A stretch of DNA of 64,000 nucleotides from Kappaphycus alvarezii. Lineage: Eukaryota > Rhodophyta > Florideophyceae > Gigartinales > Solieriaceae. The notes beneath the pieces are model-generated. The model saw only the letters and a program-made list of their open reading frames with translations, was not told the DNA's origin and searched no databases. This document shows, one piece after another, positions 62,838-64,000 of the stretch. Each line of letters opens with the position of its first letter. The stretch's first letter is position 1. The position numbers and the translations under genes are program-made. Location: assembly GCA_002205965.3 (NCBI GenBank), contig NADL03000054.1:1-64000 (forward strand). Reading direction: 5' to 3'.

Positions 62838-64000
62838 GGATCACTGCTGTGGTTGTGTTGAACTTCTCTGCGATGCGCGGGATGAAGTCTTCGAGGAAAG
62901 TAATCGAGGCGGGGGATGGGGCACCCAAGGAGTCGAAAGCCAGGGGCTGAAACTTAAAGTTCGGTTCCTGGAGGGTGTTGTGCGAGGGGGGCGGGATGCG
63001 GCGTACCAGTTTGCGCTCCAGGTCTTTGACTTTGTCTCGGTGGGCAATGTCGGCGACGCCGCCGGCCATTTGGGTGGCCCTTGTGCGCACACCTTGTTTG
63101 AACGGCGACACAATTGTTAGGTCGCAGGCTATGGGGCGGACCTGTTGGCCAGTGGGCAGGGGGGGGGTTGTATGAGAATGTCCGCAGGGCGGATATTCGT
63201 TCCCGGGACAAGGAGCGGGACTTCGTATTGGCAGTCCAGGCCCGCAGCGCGAGCCACGCGGTAGGCGAAAACGTTGCGCAGCGAGTTGTGGCGGTGCGGG
63301 CGGCCGAAGCCGGCAGGGCAGAGGTCAGCCGCGTGGTCCCCGAGTGCGTCCAAAGTTTGATTGCAGTGGGCACAGGTGAGCGGGCGGGAGTCGTCGTATA
63401 CGGGGAGGCCTATGTGCCGGCGGATCATGGTCTGCCAGTGGGCCGAGGACACCACCGTAGCGGTTGTGGAGTGATCGATTAGAAAAGCGGCGGCGGGGCT
63501 GTTCCGGAACGCCAGGCCACGAATCCGATGTCGAACTTCTTGAGTGCTGTGCTGAGCCGGGTTGGGGTGTGTCAACTATGAGTCGTCGCGCCAGTGGACC
63601 TTTGCCTGTGCCTCCTGCTGCACACCATTGAAGAAGGTTTCGAGGTTGGATGGTTTGGCAGCAAGCAGGCATGGGTCAAAGGGGCCAAGGTCGACGGAGT
63701 ACGGGCGCCCAGGGATACATTGCAGGAAGTCACGGATTCGCGGCAAGGCTTGTCGGACCAGGAACGCCCTGTCACCCCGGTATCGGTGACCAGAGACAGC
63801 GGCAGAACGTTGCGTGGTGTACGATGCCGATCTCCCACGTGCCGGAACCGCGTCGATGATACTAGCTGCGACCGAGCCGTGTAGTAACGGGAAGATGAGG
63901 GTAAATCCCTGACCTCCCTGGCGGATCGGTAACGTGCCTTGGTCCCAGATAGCCTGATCGGTCGCCAGCCGAGCCTTGGACAGATACTCCAAACTGAGAG
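62838..64000 (-). mobile_element. LINE C-terminal coding region with restriction-like endonuclease signature, partial
   Basis: Runs in from the right edge. 63576-63992: QGTLPIRQGGQGFTLIFPLL and LLHGSVAASIIDAVP, the region after the RT domain. After an in-frame TAG, 63129-63575: LTCAHCNQTLDALGDHAADL (C-x2-C...H...C finger), RHNSLRNVFAY, TNIRPADILIQ. After a frameshift, 62838-63111: DLTIVSPFKQGVR, KVKDLERKLVRR, FQPLAFDSLGAPSPAS. Finger, 'RHN', 'PxD' and Lys in this order resemble the restriction-like endonuclease of R2-type LINEs, rather than an APE nuclease. The RT itself would lie to the right of the window. The 3' end is missing here and is supplied by the fragments at 17.8 and 33.2 kb. Confidence 0.65.

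Noticed and set aside
62435..62950. 171-codon + ORF across the inverted repeat
   Set aside because: It spans a rearrangement junction and its C-terminal half is the antisense of LINE coding sequence, so it cannot be one ancestral protein.
1..64000. CRISPR arrays, bacterial operons, rRNA genes
   Set aside because: No spaced identical repeats, no Shine-Dalgarno-led gene runs and no rRNA-like sequence were seen; all recognised elements are eukaryotic.

Overview
The window is eukaryotic nuclear DNA made mostly of dead or dying transposable elements, with two recognisable host genes. The evidence is LTR retrotransposons of Copia and Gypsy type, a LINE-type retroelement, and four eukaryotic DNA-transposon groups (hAT, PIF/Harbinger, Tc1/mariner, Pogo/Tigger-like). 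There is also a BCS1-like AAA ATPase and a protease resembling plant Deg9. The two host genes look intronless and compact. The short palindrome TACTGTACAGTA keeps recurring between genes. My best guess is an intron-poor alga such as a florideophyte red alga, but this is inference; the sequence fixes only 'eukaryote, TE-rich, gene-poor'.

Layout. 0-2.3 kb: a decayed Harbinger element, with transposase on + and accessory ORF on -, facing each other. 3.3-5.4 kb: unrecognised reading frames. 6-7.9 kb: a Pogo/Tigger-like remnant. 8-14 kb: AT-rich, nothing recognised. 14.2-17.0 kb: a frameshifted gene with an AT-hook-like tract, a YqaJ-type nuclease core and a Cys-rich tail. 17.8-18.1 kb: a LINE 3' end. 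19.3-22.5 kb: the Deg9-like protease, split into three frames. 23.5-25.1 kb: the intact BCS1-like ATPase, convergent with the protease. 25.1-26.9 kb: intergenic, dense in the palindrome. 27.0-32.7 kb: a young Copia element with 368-bp LTRs (about 5 differences) and a perfect 5-bp target duplication. 33.2 kb: a second LINE 3' end. 34-42 kb: decayed Gypsy DNA. 45.0-45.8 kb: Tc1/mariner remnant. 47.1-49.8 kb: a second Harbinger element in the same convergent layout. 51.0-54.2 kb: a 3.17-kb hAT element with terminal inverted repeats and an 8-bp target duplication. 54.6-61.9 kb: an older Copia element carrying an extra 1.4-kb segment with two ORFs antisense to pol. 62.3-64.0 kb: an inverted-repeat structure joined to the C-terminal part of a LINE polyprotein with a restriction-like endonuclease signature, running off the right edge.

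How it works together. I see no operon or pathway. The host genes are one AAA ATPase of the BCS1 family and one Deg/HtrA-type serine protease. The rest is a layered insertion history. Nearly every element ORF is interrupted by single-base frameshifts or stops, even in the young Copia. This means either rapid decay or base-level errors in the assembly, and the frameshifts in the Deg9-like gene should be read with that in mind. The most unusual items are the antisense ORF pair in the older Copia, the YqaJ-nuclease gene, the recurrent palindrome and a perfect 46-bp palindrome at the edge of the older Copia.
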